Below, one piece after another: positions 45,165 to 53,631 of a stretch of 64,000 nucleotides of DNA (position 1 is its first letter; each line of letters starts with the position of its first letter). The stretch is from Prochlorococcus sp. AG-347-J14. GTDB lineage: Bacteria > Cyanobacteriota > Cyanobacteriia > PCC-6307 > Cyanobiaceae. The notes below the pieces were generated by a model. That model saw only the letters and a list, made by a program, of their open reading frames with translations, ran no database searches and was not told the DNA's origin. The stretch covers positions 51,566-115,565 of the forward strand of contig QCBU01000004.1 of NCBI GenBank assembly GCA_003281505.1, written 5' to 3'. The translations under genes and the position numbers were made by a program.

Positions 45165-45276
45165 TGGTTGATTTTATCTCTTTAAGTCTATTGATTAAAT
45201 CTTGAAAATCACTATCTTCATTGTTCAAATCGAACGCGTCATTTTCAAGATTATTTGAATTTAAATTTTCACTCAT
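45133..45276 (-). CDS. Small acidic protein overlapping the PBP2 start, 47 aa
   Basis: The frame reads MSENLNSNNLENDAFDLNNE and onward. It is acidic in the first half and ends with an amphipathic helix (FQDLINRLKEIKSTIALLEK). It ends inside the first codons of the PBP2 gene in a different frame, an arrangement typical of translational coupling. It fills most of the gap between 45164 and 45384. Not recognised; helical end could mediate dimerisation. Confidence 0.5.
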   Translation of the reverse strand: MSENLNSNNLENDAFDLNNEDSDFQDLINRLKEIKSTIALLEKTIFK

Positions 45277-45383
45277 AAAACTTATACTTTTAAGCAATTA
45301 TTTCAATTAATAGAATTCTAAATAATAAATTTATTTTTTCAAAATTATTTTTACTTAGATACTTAAAAAATATCAACAACAAA

Positions 45384-45992
45384 TTAATTTAATTTATTTA
45401 TATTTTGTTCAAAATAAGGATTACAACTATTCTTTGATATCCCTAAAGACCACCCAATAAACGAAGAAATAAATATCGTGACTATTAATGGCAAAATTGC
45501 TTGTTGAGTATTTGTAAGACTGAACCATTCTCTCCAGCTATTAAAAAATCTTTCTCTTTGAAATTTTCTTTTTTCATTTTCTAATAATCTCGATTTTTTA
45601 GCGAAAGATTTTGTTACCCATTTTTCGAAAGGAGTTTTTTTTGTAATCGCCATTTTCCTCTCCACTTCTAATAATTGTCCAGAACTAAGATAAGGATGAA
45701 ATGTACTTATCAATTCAAGAGTTTTTAAAAACATCTCAACAGTTGCATCTTTTATAAGCTTTTGCTCATGACTCAAATCACCCCACTCTATTTCTGGATA
45801 AAAACGATTCCTGTTTGGTGCAATTTGATCCTCTGACATTTGACCAGGTTCTCTAAGCCATCTATTAGTGTTTTCGTCAAATCTTCGCCAATATAAAAAA
45901 GGATTAATAAAAATTGTTTTGCCAGATACTTTGACTACATCTTGTTGCAGATGATTAGTTATTTTTCTTTCAGAATTTTTCGAATTTATCAA
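45384..45992 (-). CDS. Conserved-looking protein with a C-terminal membrane segment
   Basis: Not recognised. The 202 residues have a soluble N-terminal region with an aromatic-rich INPFLYWRRFDENTNRWLREP motif, a long charged helical part (about 75-150), and one C-terminal membrane segment (LPLIVTIFISSFIGWSLGI, about 170-190) followed by a short tail with a cysteine. The composition fits a core cyanobacterial gene rather than a recent arrival. It is upstream of the small acidic gene and PBP2 on the same strand. Confidence 0.65.
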   Translation of the reverse strand: MINSKNSERKITNHLQQDVVKVSGKTIFINPFLYWRRFDENTNRWLREPGQMSEDQIAPNRNRFYPEIEWGDLSHEQKLIKDATVEMFLKTLELISTFHPYLSSGQLLEVERKMAITKKTPFEKWVTKSFAKKSRLLENEKRKFQRERFFNSWREWFSLTNTQQAILPLIVTIFISSFIGWSLGISKNSCNPYFEQNINKLN

Positions 45993-46072
45993 AAGTCTAA
46001 ATTATTAATCTAATTAAAGATTATCTTTTATTCACTATTTTTCCAGAAATATGAAAAATTATCTTATGAATA

Positions 46073-46798
46073 TTAAGTTATCGATAACTGCCAACGCTTC
46101 TTTAAATAATTACAGTATTCACACTTTAATGAAGGTTTGGGGAAATTATCCGAACGTAATAAATTAACCGTATCAATTATCTTATTTTCTACCCATGAAG
46201 TAGAACAATCTAATTTAATTAGATGTACGTCAAAATTTAATTGGTTATTAAATAACTCTTCATTTTTCTTTCCATTAAAATATAAAAGATAAGCTTCCTT
46301 AGCCACTTGAAAACCATTTTTTTTAAACAACCACTGATACATTTCTAATTGTCTCTTATAGGCTTTTGCATATTCGTATTTATTAAAAGTCTCAGACCAA
46401 TCAAAATTATTTCTAGAAGTTGCTTTCACATCAACAATAATAAGATCACCATTTTTTTTCTGCCAAATATCATCCACAGCACCACCAAAATCATAGTTGT
46501 GTTCTATTGACAGATATCTTATGCCTTGAAAATTACTTCTCCAACGTTCTAAATCTTTGTGTTTGAAAGGCACAGCATCAATACCGTGTTCAATAAATAA
46601 AGGATGGGGCTCCTGAATTTTTCTGTAATAATCAAATTCATTTTTACATAAATTATCTACAGCTATATTTAAAGTAAAAGGTAATGATGGAGGTTTTATT
46701 TGATATTTTTTATCAAGTACACAACATCTTGGACAATTAAGATATTTCTCAACAGTAGATCGACTTAATTTAATAATCTCGCTCATTACAGTTAACAC
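46073..46798 (-). CDS. PD-(D/E)XK nuclease, Cas4/RecB-like with Fe-S-type cysteines
   Basis: The 241 residues have a complete nuclease core: FGGAVDDIW (about 121-129), IIVDVKATS (about 137-145) and the QxxxY motif RQLEMYQWLF (about 166-175). Cysteines at the N-terminus (NCPRCC, about 18-23) and C-terminus (CEYCNY, about 228-233) match the 4Fe-4S arrangement of Cas4/AddB-type nucleases. No CRISPR or cas genes are near. It is probably a DNA repair exonuclease. Start ATG 46798, or ATG 46786 four codons later. It borders the guaA cassette but lies outside its left repeat. Confidence 0.82.
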   Translation of the reverse strand: MLTVMSEIIKLSRSTVEKYLNCPRCCVLDKKYQIKPPSLPFTLNIAVDNLCKNEFDYYRKIQEPHPLFIEHGIDAVPFKHKDLERWRSNFQGIRYLSIEHNYDFGGAVDDIWQKKNGDLIIVDVKATSRNNFDWSETFNKYEYAKAYKRQLEMYQWLFKKNGFQVAKEAYLLYFNGKKNEELFNNQLNFDVHLIKLDCSTSWVENKIIDTVNLLRSDNFPKPSLKCEYCNYLKKRWQLSIT

Positions 46799-46858
46799 CC
46801 CATTTAAAAATATTTCTTAAATAAAATAAAAGTCTTAAATTTTTAGAAAATTTGTAAT

Positions 46859-46876
46859 TTACTCCCACTCAATGGT
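46859..46876 (-). repeat. guaA 3'-end copy (encodes TIEWE-stop)
   Basis: Minus-strand codons ACC ATT GAG TGG GAG TAA against guaA ACT ATT GAG TGG GAA TAG. 15 of 18 bases match and all three differences are silent or stop-to-stop. Confidence 0.8.
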
Positions 46877-46950
46877 TTTAGTTGTAAAATAAAAAGAAAA
46901 CATCAGTTATTGCAACGAATACTTGGGGTTATACTAACAGACTTTTATTG

Positions 46951-46971
46951 GGTGAGCATGAGGTGAGCATG
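46951..46971 (+). repeat. GGTGAGCATG direct repeat pair, distal side
   Basis: Exact GGTGAGCATG at 46951 and 46962, an 11-bp period. Confidence 0.8.
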
Positions 46972-47065
46972 GATGTCTGACAATAATAATATTTGAACTA
47001 TTCTAAAACGAATATTTTGTAGAGACTTCATAGAGGATTAAAGAAATTTATTTAAATATAAACAA

Positions 47066-47917
47066 TTAATAATTATTAATCTCAGCAATTTTTATTTTAG
47101 ATAAAACATTACCGCTGGAATCCTTAATAATTACATAATCACTCGTGAACTCGCTCTTCAAGAGAGATGCTTCTGGAAATTCGCCCTCTTTCATTTTTCT
47201 AATGAAAGGTATGAAATCAAATCCACCAAATTGCTTTAAATTGGTTGAATTTAATTTTGAAGAATCATCAGTTTTTTGGGAGTTAAAAGAGTTAAATTTA
47301 TCATTAACTCTAAATTCTGGATTTGAAGATTCATTTATATTTTTAAATGTAGTTTTAAATTTATCCTTAACTCTAAATTCTAGATTTGAAGATTCATTTA
47401 TATTTTTAAATTTTACTTCAGAAATAACATTCCCATTTAAATCATTCAGAATTACAGAATTCCCCTTAATATTACTTTCACTAATAATATTGCCAGAAAA
47501 GTCCTTGAGAATTAGATAATTTCCTTTAATAAAACTCTCTGCGATAGATAACTTTGGAAAGTAAGATTCTTTTAATTTTTCAAGCAAATCAGTTAACGAT
47601 GCATCTGTTACTTGTTCGTTTAATGAAGACCTTGTATTAGCAGAATTGCTGTTGAAGGATCCAGAACTATTATTATTTTTCTTTATCAATAAAATCATCA
47701 ATATAAAAATGATAAATGCTGCCAATGAAGCACCAATTATAATTGGACCTGATGACTCTCCAGCGAAATCATCAAAACATACCTCTTTTGTAGAAGGTTT
47801 TCCACTCCAAGTAGTAGTGGGAGTGGTTATGCAAGTAGAACCTGCAAGCATTTGATCAAAATTATTTGACTTCGTATTTGAAAAATCTTCTTTATAAAAT
47901 GAGTTATTATTTTTCAT
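47066..47917 (-). CDS. Membrane protein with internal repeats, single cargo of the guaA cassette
   Basis: 283 residues from ATG 47917 (MKNNNSFYKEDF and onward). A TTG 96 bp upstream would give 315 residues but lies inside a direct repeat and is not favoured. After a short N-terminal part with two Cys comes one membrane helix (about 58-78, IIIGASLAAFIIFILMILLI). A polar Asn/Ser-rich linker follows, then a region with repeats: a 22-residue tandem (FKNINESSNxEFRVxDKF twice, about 175-215), and YxIxKDxSGNxxS units near 137, 155 and 260. It is not homologous to the argJ-array proteins by eye. Function unknown; probably envelope-located. Confidence 0.6.
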   Translation of the reverse strand: MKNNNSFYKEDFSNTKSNNFDQMLAGSTCITTPTTTWSGKPSTKEVCFDDFAGESSGPIIIGASLAAFIIFILMILLIKKNNNSSGSFNSNSANTRSSLNEQVTDASLTDLLEKLKESYFPKLSIAESFIKGNYLILKDFSGNIISESNIKGNSVILNDLNGNVISEVKFKNINESSNLEFRVKDKFKTTFKNINESSNPEFRVNDKFNSFNSQKTDDSSKLNSTNLKQFGGFDFIPFIRKMKEGEFPEASLLKSEFTSDYVIIKDSSGNVLSKIKIAEINNY

Positions 47918-47961
47918 ACCGAAAAATTTTTTTATTAATATATCATCTGTAGACAAATTTA

Positions 47962-47992
47962 GACTCTCTACGACTTCTCCATAGAGACAGTC
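47962..47992. repeat. Hairpin upstream of the guaA-cassette gene
   Basis: GACTCTCTA (47962-47970) pairs with TAGAGACAGTC (47982-47992) with one bulged base and an 11-nt loop. On the gene's strand it would lie in the 5' leader about 45 nt before ATG 47917. Confidence 0.55.
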
Positions 47993-48003
47993 ATGATGCT
48001 CTG

Positions 48004-48024
48004 GGTGAGACAAAGGTGAGCAGG
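48004..48024 (+). repeat. GGTGAG direct repeat pair, guaA side, inner
   Basis: GGTGAGACAA at 48004 and GGTGAGCAGG at 48015, an 11-bp period. Confidence 0.7.
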
Positions 48025-48064
48025 ATCACGTCAGATCCATTGCAAAATGGTAAAAAAAAAGACG

Positions 48065-48085
48065 GGTGATCTTCGGGTGAGCACA
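48065..48085 (+). repeat. GGTGA direct repeat pair, guaA side, outer
   Basis: GGTGATCTTC at 48065 and GGTGAGCACA at 48076, an 11-bp period, 38 bp from the guaA stop. Confidence 0.7.
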
Positions 48086-48122
48086 CGTTTTTCAAGTTAT
48101 AACTGGGGTTTCTACTCTTGGA

Positions 48123-49709
48123 CTATTCCCACTCAATAGTTCCTGGAGGTTTGCTTGTAATATCATAAACAACTCTATTAACTGAATCTACTTCGTTTAC
48201 GATTCTATTTGCAATCCTCTCCAAAATCTTAAAAGGAATTTTTGACCAATCCGCTGTCATACCATCCTCACTTGATACACAACGTAGAACTACTGGCCAT
48301 GCATAAGTCCTTTTATCTCCCATGACACCTACAGTTTTAACAGGTAACAATACTGCAAAAGCTTGCCAAATATCATTGTAAAGACCTGCTTTTTTAATTT
48401 CATCTCTTACTATCCAGTCTGCATCTCTTAAACAATCAAGTTTTTCATTATTTACCTCTCCCAAGATTCTTATAGCTAATCCAGGGCCTGGGAATGGATG
48501 CCTTTTTATAATTTCATCAGGCAAACCTAAAGCAGCTCCAACTTTTCGGACTTCATCCTTAAAAAGTTTTCTTAATGGCTCAACTAATTTAAATTGTAAA
48601 TCTTTTGGCAATCCACCTACATTATGATGACTCTTTATTTTTACAGCTATTCTTTCTCCTGTTTTAGGATCAATATTAGTACCAGCACTTTCAATAACAT
48701 CAGGATAGAGAGTACCTTGGGCTAAATACTGAAAAGGTCCCAATCTATTGCTTTCTTCCTCAAATACTCTAATAAATTCTTCACCTATAATTTTTCTTTT
48801 TTGTTCTGGATCAGTAATATCTTTTAATTTGGCAATAAACCTTTCCCTTGCATTAATGTATTCAACTTTTATGTGAAATTTCTTATCAAAAAAATTCATT
48901 AAAAACTCTGGTTCACCTTTTCTCATGAAACCTTGGTCTATAAACATGCATGTAAGCTGATTTCCAATTGCTTTATTGAGAAGAAAAGCAAGAGTTGAAG
49001 AATCAACTCCTCCAGACAAGGCAAGCAAAACTTTTTTATTGCCGACTTGCTCTCTTATCCTGGGAATAGTTTCCTCTATATAGGTTTCGGTTGTCCAATC
49101 AGCCGCACAACAAGAAATTTTATAAACAAAATTTTTAATTACCGTCATACCAAACTCTGAATGAATAACTTCAGGATGAAATTGTACGCCAAATAATTTC
49201 TTTACATCATTTGAAATTGCTGCATGGAGTGTGTTTTCGGTATGAGCAATTTTATTAAATCCATCAGGCAAACGATTAATAGAATCGCCATGACTCATCC
49301 ACATAATAGATTTATCTTCTACATCAAAAAGGAGTTCCGATTCTTGGTCTATATTTAATGGGGCTCTACCATATTCAGCTCTTTTGGTTGCGGAAACAAC
49401 AGATCCTCCAAGTTCTTTGACCATTAATTGCATTCCATAGCATATGCCAAGAATAGGAATTCCTAAATTAAAAATTTTTTCATCACACTTAGGAGCATTT
49501 TGTTCATATACAGAATTTGGACCTCCACTCAAAATAATCCCTCTAGGGTTAATATTTTTAATTTCCTCAATTGAAATGTAATTACTTACTACAAGAGAAA
49601 AAACATTAGTTTCTCTAATTCTTCTTGCAATCAATTCAGAATATTGAGATCCGAAATCCAAAATTAATATTGAAGGATCTCGTTCTTTTTTTAAATTTAT
49701 TTGACTCAT
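48123..49709 (-). CDS. guaA: GMP synthase (glutamine-hydrolysing)
   Basis: The 528 residues form an N-terminal class I glutamine amidotransferase domain (Cys in [11 protein letters not shown] near 84, His/Glu in VQFHPEV near 170), a PP-loop ATP pyrophosphatase ([11 protein letters not shown] near 230) and a C-terminal dimerisation domain ending [13 protein letters not shown]. It converts XMP to GMP. The gene is intact. The last six codons are duplicated 1.26 kb downstream, making this 3' end a probable attachment site, as reported for guaA in other bacteria. cbiD lies 54 bp upstream on the same strand. Confidence 0.97.
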   Translation of the reverse strand: MSQINLKKERDPSILILDFGSQYSELIARRIRETNVFSLVVSNYISIEEIKNINPRGIILSGGPNSVYEQNAPKCDEKIFNLGIPILGICYGMQLMVKELGGSVVSATKRAEYGRAPLNIDQESELLFDVEDKSIMWMSHGDSINRLPDGFNKIAHTENTLHAAISNDVKKLFGVQFHPEVIHSEFGMTVIKNFVYKISCCAADWTTETYIEETIPRIREQVGNKKVLLALSGGVDSSTLAFLLNKAIGNQLTCMFIDQGFMRKGEPEFLMNFFDKKFHIKVEYINARERFIAKLKDITDPEQKRKIIGEEFIRVFEEESNRLGPFQYLAQGTLYPDVIESAGTNIDPKTGERIAVKIKSHHNVGGLPKDLQFKLVEPLRKLFKDEVRKVGAALGLPDEIIKRHPFPGPGLAIRILGEVNNEKLDCLRDADWIVRDEIKKAGLYNDIWQAFAVLLPVKTVGVMGDKRTYAWPVVLRCVSSEDGMTADWSKIPFKILERIANRIVNEVDSVNRVVYDITSKPPGTIEWE

Positions 49710-49763
49710 GTATAAAAGTTAACTCAATTTATTTACAAAAGCATAATGAATCACAAATTAATC

Positions 49764-50876
49764 TTATTGAAAATAAGAAATATACTTATTGCCGTTAATT
49801 CCAGCCCACCTTATTTTCCTTTTTCTATCAAAAATGATAGATGCGATTTGCATATCGGTTTTTACATACCTATTTACATAACTAAAAGAACGCTCTTCGA
49901 TAGTATTTGATAAATTCTTGAATAATTTATCAGTTAAAGATTTACTAAATCTTTCAAGAAGTTGTAATGCATTTTCAAGATTATCTAACTGGGATAATTC
50001 AACTATTATTTGAGGTGGTAACTTTTCTTGAACGGCTAAATAAACAAGAATCTCAATTCTTGCATCAGCTAAATGATTATGTGTATGAAAAATACCGCCT
50101 GCTAATTTAATTAATTTCCCATGATAACCAAAAAGAATTACAGTTTTGACTTTTTTTATTGCAGCATCAACTAATAATGGTCCTATCCAATTTCCAATTT
50201 TAATAATTGGCAAATTATCATTATAAGTTTTAGCCAAATTTAACCCATTTTCACCAATAACAAATACAACTTCCCCTTTAAAATCATTTTGAATTAACTT
50301 TGCTAGATTATTTTTAGCCTCTTCTAATTGATTAGGTGAAGCACTCGAATAAGTCTCAGCAGAAGTCCCAATAATAGATAATCCATCAACAATACCAAAT
50401 GACTTATTACTAGTTCTTTCAGCTAAAAACTCTCCATTTGGGAAAATAATTTCTAATTTCAAATTAAAGCCTGCAGGAATACTATCTAATAAATTTTCAT
50501 ATAAAACTTCTTTGGCAAAATTAGAAATGCATATTTCTGATGTATCTTCTTTTATGCCTACACCAGATCCTGCAATAAGATTAATTGGAATTGTTTGAAC
50601 AGGATTATTAGAAGAAATTTTTTCTAAAGAGGCTATTGTCCATATCTCTAAGTTTTGTGTAATATCAAGATCTAAACCAGACTTTGCAAAGGTAATTCCT
50701 AATGCATGGGAGTCATCTTTAAGTAAACCAACAGAATGAATCTCGATTTTTATTTCTTTTTTTTCATTAGGAATTTTTATTAGTTCATAATTCTTAAATG
50801 GTAACCCTACTAGTTTTTTTAATGCTGACCTAGCAGCTCCAGCAACCCACAAAGGTAAAGAAAATCCTTTTTTCAA
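49764..50876 (-). CDS. cbiD: Cobalt-precorrin-5B C1-methyltransferase
   Basis: The 370-residue enzyme of the anaerobic cobalamin (pseudocobalamin) pathway methylates C1 of the corrin ring. LPLWVAGAARSALKKLVG at the N-terminus, NLIAGSGVGIKEDTSEICIS near 99, VDGLSIIGTSAETYS near 164 and the GYHGKLIKLAGGIFHTHNHLADARIE stretch near 250 are CbiD motifs. It is the first gene before guaA and probably co-transcribed. Divergent from the aminotransferase with a 60-bp gap. Confidence 0.9.
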   Translation of the reverse strand: MKKGFSLPLWVAGAARSALKKLVGLPFKNYELIKIPNEKKEIKIEIHSVGLLKDDSHALGITFAKSGLDLDITQNLEIWTIASLEKISSNNPVQTIPINLIAGSGVGIKEDTSEICISNFAKEVLYENLLDSIPAGFNLKLEIIFPNGEFLAERTSNKSFGIVDGLSIIGTSAETYSSASPNQLEEAKNNLAKLIQNDFKGEVVFVIGENGLNLAKTYNDNLPIIKIGNWIGPLLVDAAIKKVKTVILFGYHGKLIKLAGGIFHTHNHLADARIEILVYLAVQEKLPPQIIVELSQLDNLENALQLLERFSKSLTDKLFKNLSNTIEERSFSYVNRYVKTDMQIASIIFDRKRKIRWAGINGNKYISYFQ

Positions 50877-50936
50877 ATCAAGTAATTGAAAAATATATAA
50901 TGAGAACTAATCTAAGAATGACTTATTTAACAAAAA

Positions 50937-52100
50937 GTGGCCATACAACAAAAATTATCATTGATGATTCCTGGACCCACACCAGTTCCAGAAAAAGTTT
51001 TACAAGCATTAAGTAAGCATCCAATAGGCCACCGCAGTAAAGAATTCCAAGATCTCGTAGAAAGTACTACTAAAAATTTACAGTGGCTTCATCAAACTCA
51101 ACATGAGGTTCTAACAATTACTGGTAGTGGGACTGCTGCAATGGAGGCTGGAATAATAAACACTTTAAGTAAAGGAGATAAAGTAATTTGTGGTGAAAAT
51201 GGAAAATTTGGTGAAAGATGGGTAAAAGTTGCCAAAGAATTTGGTCTAGAAGTAATTAAAATTGATGCCGAATGGGGGAGTCCACTTGATCCAGAAGAAT
51301 TCAAAAAGATATTAGAGCAAGATAAACAAAAGGAAATAAAGGCAGTTATACTTACTCATTCTGAAACCTCAACAGGTGTAATTAATGATCTGGAAACTAT
51401 AAGTGCATATATTCGTGAACATAACACAGCTTTATCAATAGTTGACTGCGTTACAAGTCTTGGAGCTTGCAATGTACCGGTAGATAAATGGGAATTAGAT
51501 ATAGTTGCTTCAGGATCACAAAAGGGATATATGATACCTCCAGGGCTTAGTTTTATAGCCATGAGCCAAAAAGCATGGGAAGCTGCAGAAAAATCTAATT
51601 TACCAAAATTTTATTTAAATTTAAAATCCTACAGAAAGAGTCTATTAAGTAACAGTAACCCATATACTCCGGCAGTTAATTTGATTTTTGCTTTAGATGA
51701 AGCTTTAAAAATGATGAGGGAAGAAGGCTTAGACAACATTTTCCTAAGGCACAATAAACATAAATTAGCGATGAGCAATGCTGTAAAGGCTTTAAATCTA
51801 AAATTATTTGCTGATGAAAAACATTTAAGCCCTTCAATTACTGCAATAAAAACAGAAGGAATGGATGCTGAAGAATTTAGAAAAACAATAAAGAATAATT
51901 ACGATATTTTACTTGCCGGAGGTCAAGATCACTTGAAGGGGAAAATATTTAGAGTCGGACATTTAGGTTATGTAAATGACAGAGATATTATGACAGTAGT
52001 TTCTGCTATTAGTAATACCCTTCTCAACCTCGGTAAAATAAAAGCACAACATGCTGGGGAAGCACTAGCTGTGGTATCAAAATATCTTGAGGGAAATTAG
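50937..52100 (+). CDS. Class V aminotransferase (alanine/serine-glyoxylate aminotransferase type)
   Basis: The 387-residue PLP enzyme begins SLMIPGPTPVPEKVLQALS, typical of the SGAT/AGAT group. The PLP lysine is in ASGSQKGYMIPPG near residue 195. TGSGTAAMEAG near 60 and the C-terminal FRVGHLGYVNDRD are standard. It is likely to convert photorespiratory glyoxylate to glycine. In cyanobacteria it has often been mis-annotated as a soluble hydrogenase subunit. The start is GTG at 50937, because no ATG precedes the conserved region in frame. Confidence 0.92.
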   Translation: MAIQQKLSLMIPGPTPVPEKVLQALSKHPIGHRSKEFQDLVESTTKNLQWLHQTQHEVLTITGSGTAAMEAGIINTLSKGDKVICGENGKFGERWVKVAKEFGLEVIKIDAEWGSPLDPEEFKKILEQDKQKEIKAVILTHSETSTGVINDLETISAYIREHNTALSIVDCVTSLGACNVPVDKWELDIVASGSQKGYMIPPGLSFIAMSQKAWEAAEKSNLPKFYLNLKSYRKSLLSNSNPYTPAVNLIFALDEALKMMREEGLDNIFLRHNKHKLAMSNAVKALNLKLFADEKHLSPSITAIKTEGMDAEEFRKTIKNNYDILLAGGQDHLKGKIFRVGHLGYVNDRDIMTVVSAISNTLLNLGKIKAQHAGEALAVVSKYLEGN

Positions 52101-52298
52101 TTAAGTCCCAGGTTCTTCAACATTACCGCCTAATTCAACAATCTTTTTTCTGAGAACTATTGATTTTTTTTCATCACCGTTGGTTTGAGCTATTGCGAGG
52201 GCAAACTCTAATTTTTCGAGCTGGTGGCCACCCTCAATAAAAGATAATTTTTTCTTTATGCGGTTTTTATTATCTTTATAGGAAATTTGTGAAGACAT
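52101..52298 (-). CDS. Small conserved-looking basic protein, 65 aa
   Basis: Not recognised. It reads MSSQISYKDNKNRIKKKLSF and onward: a Lys-rich start, then a helical part (LEKLEFALAIAQTNGDEKKSIVLRKKIVEL-like) that looks like a helix-turn-helix hairpin, and an acidic end. It directly abuts the aminotransferase stop. Length and composition suggest a real cytoplasmic small protein. No function is proposed. Confidence 0.6.
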   Translation of the reverse strand: MSSQISYKDNKNRIKKKLSFIEGGHQLEKLEFALAIAQTNGDEKKSIVLRKKIVELGGNVEEPGT

Positions 52299-52431
52299 AA
52301 AAAATCATGCTTTAGTCTTTATTATGCCAACAAAAGGGGACATTACGAGAGAAAACCAAAAATATTATTTCACTATAAACTTAAACAAAAAATATTTAAT
52401 CTAATATTATGTGCAAACAACTTTCAAATTT

Positions 52432-52944
52432 ATGCCTAACATAAATTTAATTTATTATCTGATTGCAGGTTGTATTTTTGGAGCTTTAGCTTTAAAAACA
52501 GGTATTCCTGCGGCTCCCCTTGCAGGTGCTTTGATAGGCGCAAGCATACTTAGTATCAGTGGGAAAGTCGAATTAGCAGAGTGGCCAATCGGCACAAGAA
52601 CAATTTTAGAAATCGGAATTGGAACAGTCATTGGTACATCACTAACAAAAGACTCTTTAGTTGATATTCAAAACTTATGGAGGCCAGCCATATTAATAAC
52701 TTTTACTTTAGTAATTACTGGATTAGCAGTTGGCTTATGGACAAGCAGATTACTAAATATAGATATAATAACAACCATCCTCGGAGCTGCACCGGGAGGA
52801 ATTAGTGGAATGAGTCTTGTAGGGTCTGAATATGGAGTGGGGGCCGCAGTGGCAGCTCTGCATGCTGTAAGACTAATTACTGTCCTTTTAATTATTCCTT
52901 TAATTGTGAAATGCTTAAACATCTTTGGAGTAATTAAATCTTAA
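52432..52944 (+). CDS. AbrB/DUF-type half-length membrane transporter domain protein
   Basis: About 170 residues from ATG 52432 (GTG 52411 would add 7). There are five to six hydrophobic segments with the AbrB-duplication signature ILGAAPGGISGMSLVG (about 119-134) and GIPAAPLAGALIGA (about 25-38). Full-length AbrB-family proteins (once called putative ammonia monooxygenase) have two such halves; this is one half, so it may act as a homodimer. The substrate is unknown. Confidence 0.78.
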   Translation: MPNINLIYYLIAGCIFGALALKTGIPAAPLAGALIGASILSISGKVELAEWPIGTRTILEIGIGTVIGTSLTKDSLVDIQNLWRPAILITFTLVITGLAVGLWTSRLLNIDIITTILGAAPGGISGMSLVGSEYGVGAAVAALHAVRLITVLLIIPLIVKCLNIFGVIKS

Positions 52945-53000
52945 ATTTCTATAGACATATTCTTAAAAAAGGATATTTTTAAATAGAAAATAAAAACATA

Positions 53001-53465
53001 ATGCAAAGTTTTAAGAAGAAAAAACTTATATTTTTAACCTTGAGCATTTGGACTCCTCTAGTCATTAACATTTCAAAAGTAAATGCAAGTTCATTTGGAG
53101 CAGAAATCTTTTGTAGTATGAGAGATGGAGGAAATGATCATGAAAGTAGTTGGGATGCAGCTTATACATATATAAAAAAACAGAAGGGTGGATTATTCAA
53201 AGTTTCACCTAAAAATGCAGCAGCACAAATTACTGAAACAGTTATAAGAGAAAAAGAAAAATTCAGTTATTGCGTTGAATATTTAGATAATCTTCATCCA
53301 AATAGAAAACTAATACGTGATTTACAAAAAGAAGAAGAAAGAAAAGAAAAAGAAGCAAAAGACAGAGAAAATAAAAGAAAAAAATTAGAAAAAGAATTAG
53401 AAGAAACTAACCAAGAAATTTCTGAAGAGTTTAGTGATGAAACACTTGATAGATATAGTTATTAA
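53001..53465 (+). CDS. Secreted protein with a charged helical tail
   Basis: The 154 residues have an N-terminal signal peptide (about 1-30, KKKLIFLTLSIWTPLVINI..VNA, cleaved before SSFG). A small domain with two Cys (FCSMRDGGN and FSYCVEYLD) follows, which may form a disulfide. The C-terminal Lys/Glu-rich helix (about 105-140) is highly charged. The domain recurs in marine cyanobacterial genomes as a protein of unknown function, as far as I can tell. Location: periplasm or lumen. Confidence 0.7.
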   Translation: MQSFKKKKLIFLTLSIWTPLVINISKVNASSFGAEIFCSMRDGGNDHESSWDAAYTYIKKQKGGLFKVSPKNAAAQITETVIREKEKFSYCVEYLDNLHPNRKLIRDLQKEEERKEKEAKDRENKRKKLEKELEETNQEISEEFSDETLDRYSY

Positions 53466-53631
53466 TTTAGGTTTCAAAAAGATAATAATTTTTTTCTAAA
53501 TGTAATAAACAATATTTTGTATCTAAACACACTAAATCATATTTTTACTGGCCAACTTACAAGTAAAACCATAAAAATAATGTTGACTTTTAATTTATTC
53601 AAGCCATTATTTATTTAACTAAATATTCTGA

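Larger units (their letters stand above)
46859..48122. mobile_element. Putative integrated cassette at the guaA 3' end
   Basis: A 1.26-kb unit between a copy of the guaA 3' end (46859-46876) and guaA itself. It holds a single minus-strand gene (47066-47917). Three pairs of GGTGAGCA-like motifs with an exact 11-bp period occur: one near the distal end (46951/46962) and two next to guaA (48004/48015, 48065/48076). No integrase gene is present. The layout relative to the gene (two pairs upstream, one downstream) is the same as in argJ cassette 4. Confidence 0.68.

Noticed and set aside
47145..47519. Plus-strand 124-codon frame opposite the guaA-cassette gene
   Set aside because: Antisense shadow; its repeats mirror those of the minus-strand gene, and it lacks independent features.
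47918..48013. TTG-initiated N-terminal extension of the guaA-cassette gene
   Set aside because: The TTG is inside a direct repeat pair and the leader contains a hairpin; ATG 47917 is preferred, though the frame is open.
50937..52100. Soluble hydrogenase small subunit
   Set aside because: An old annotation for this family; PLP lysine and motifs show a class V aminotransferase.
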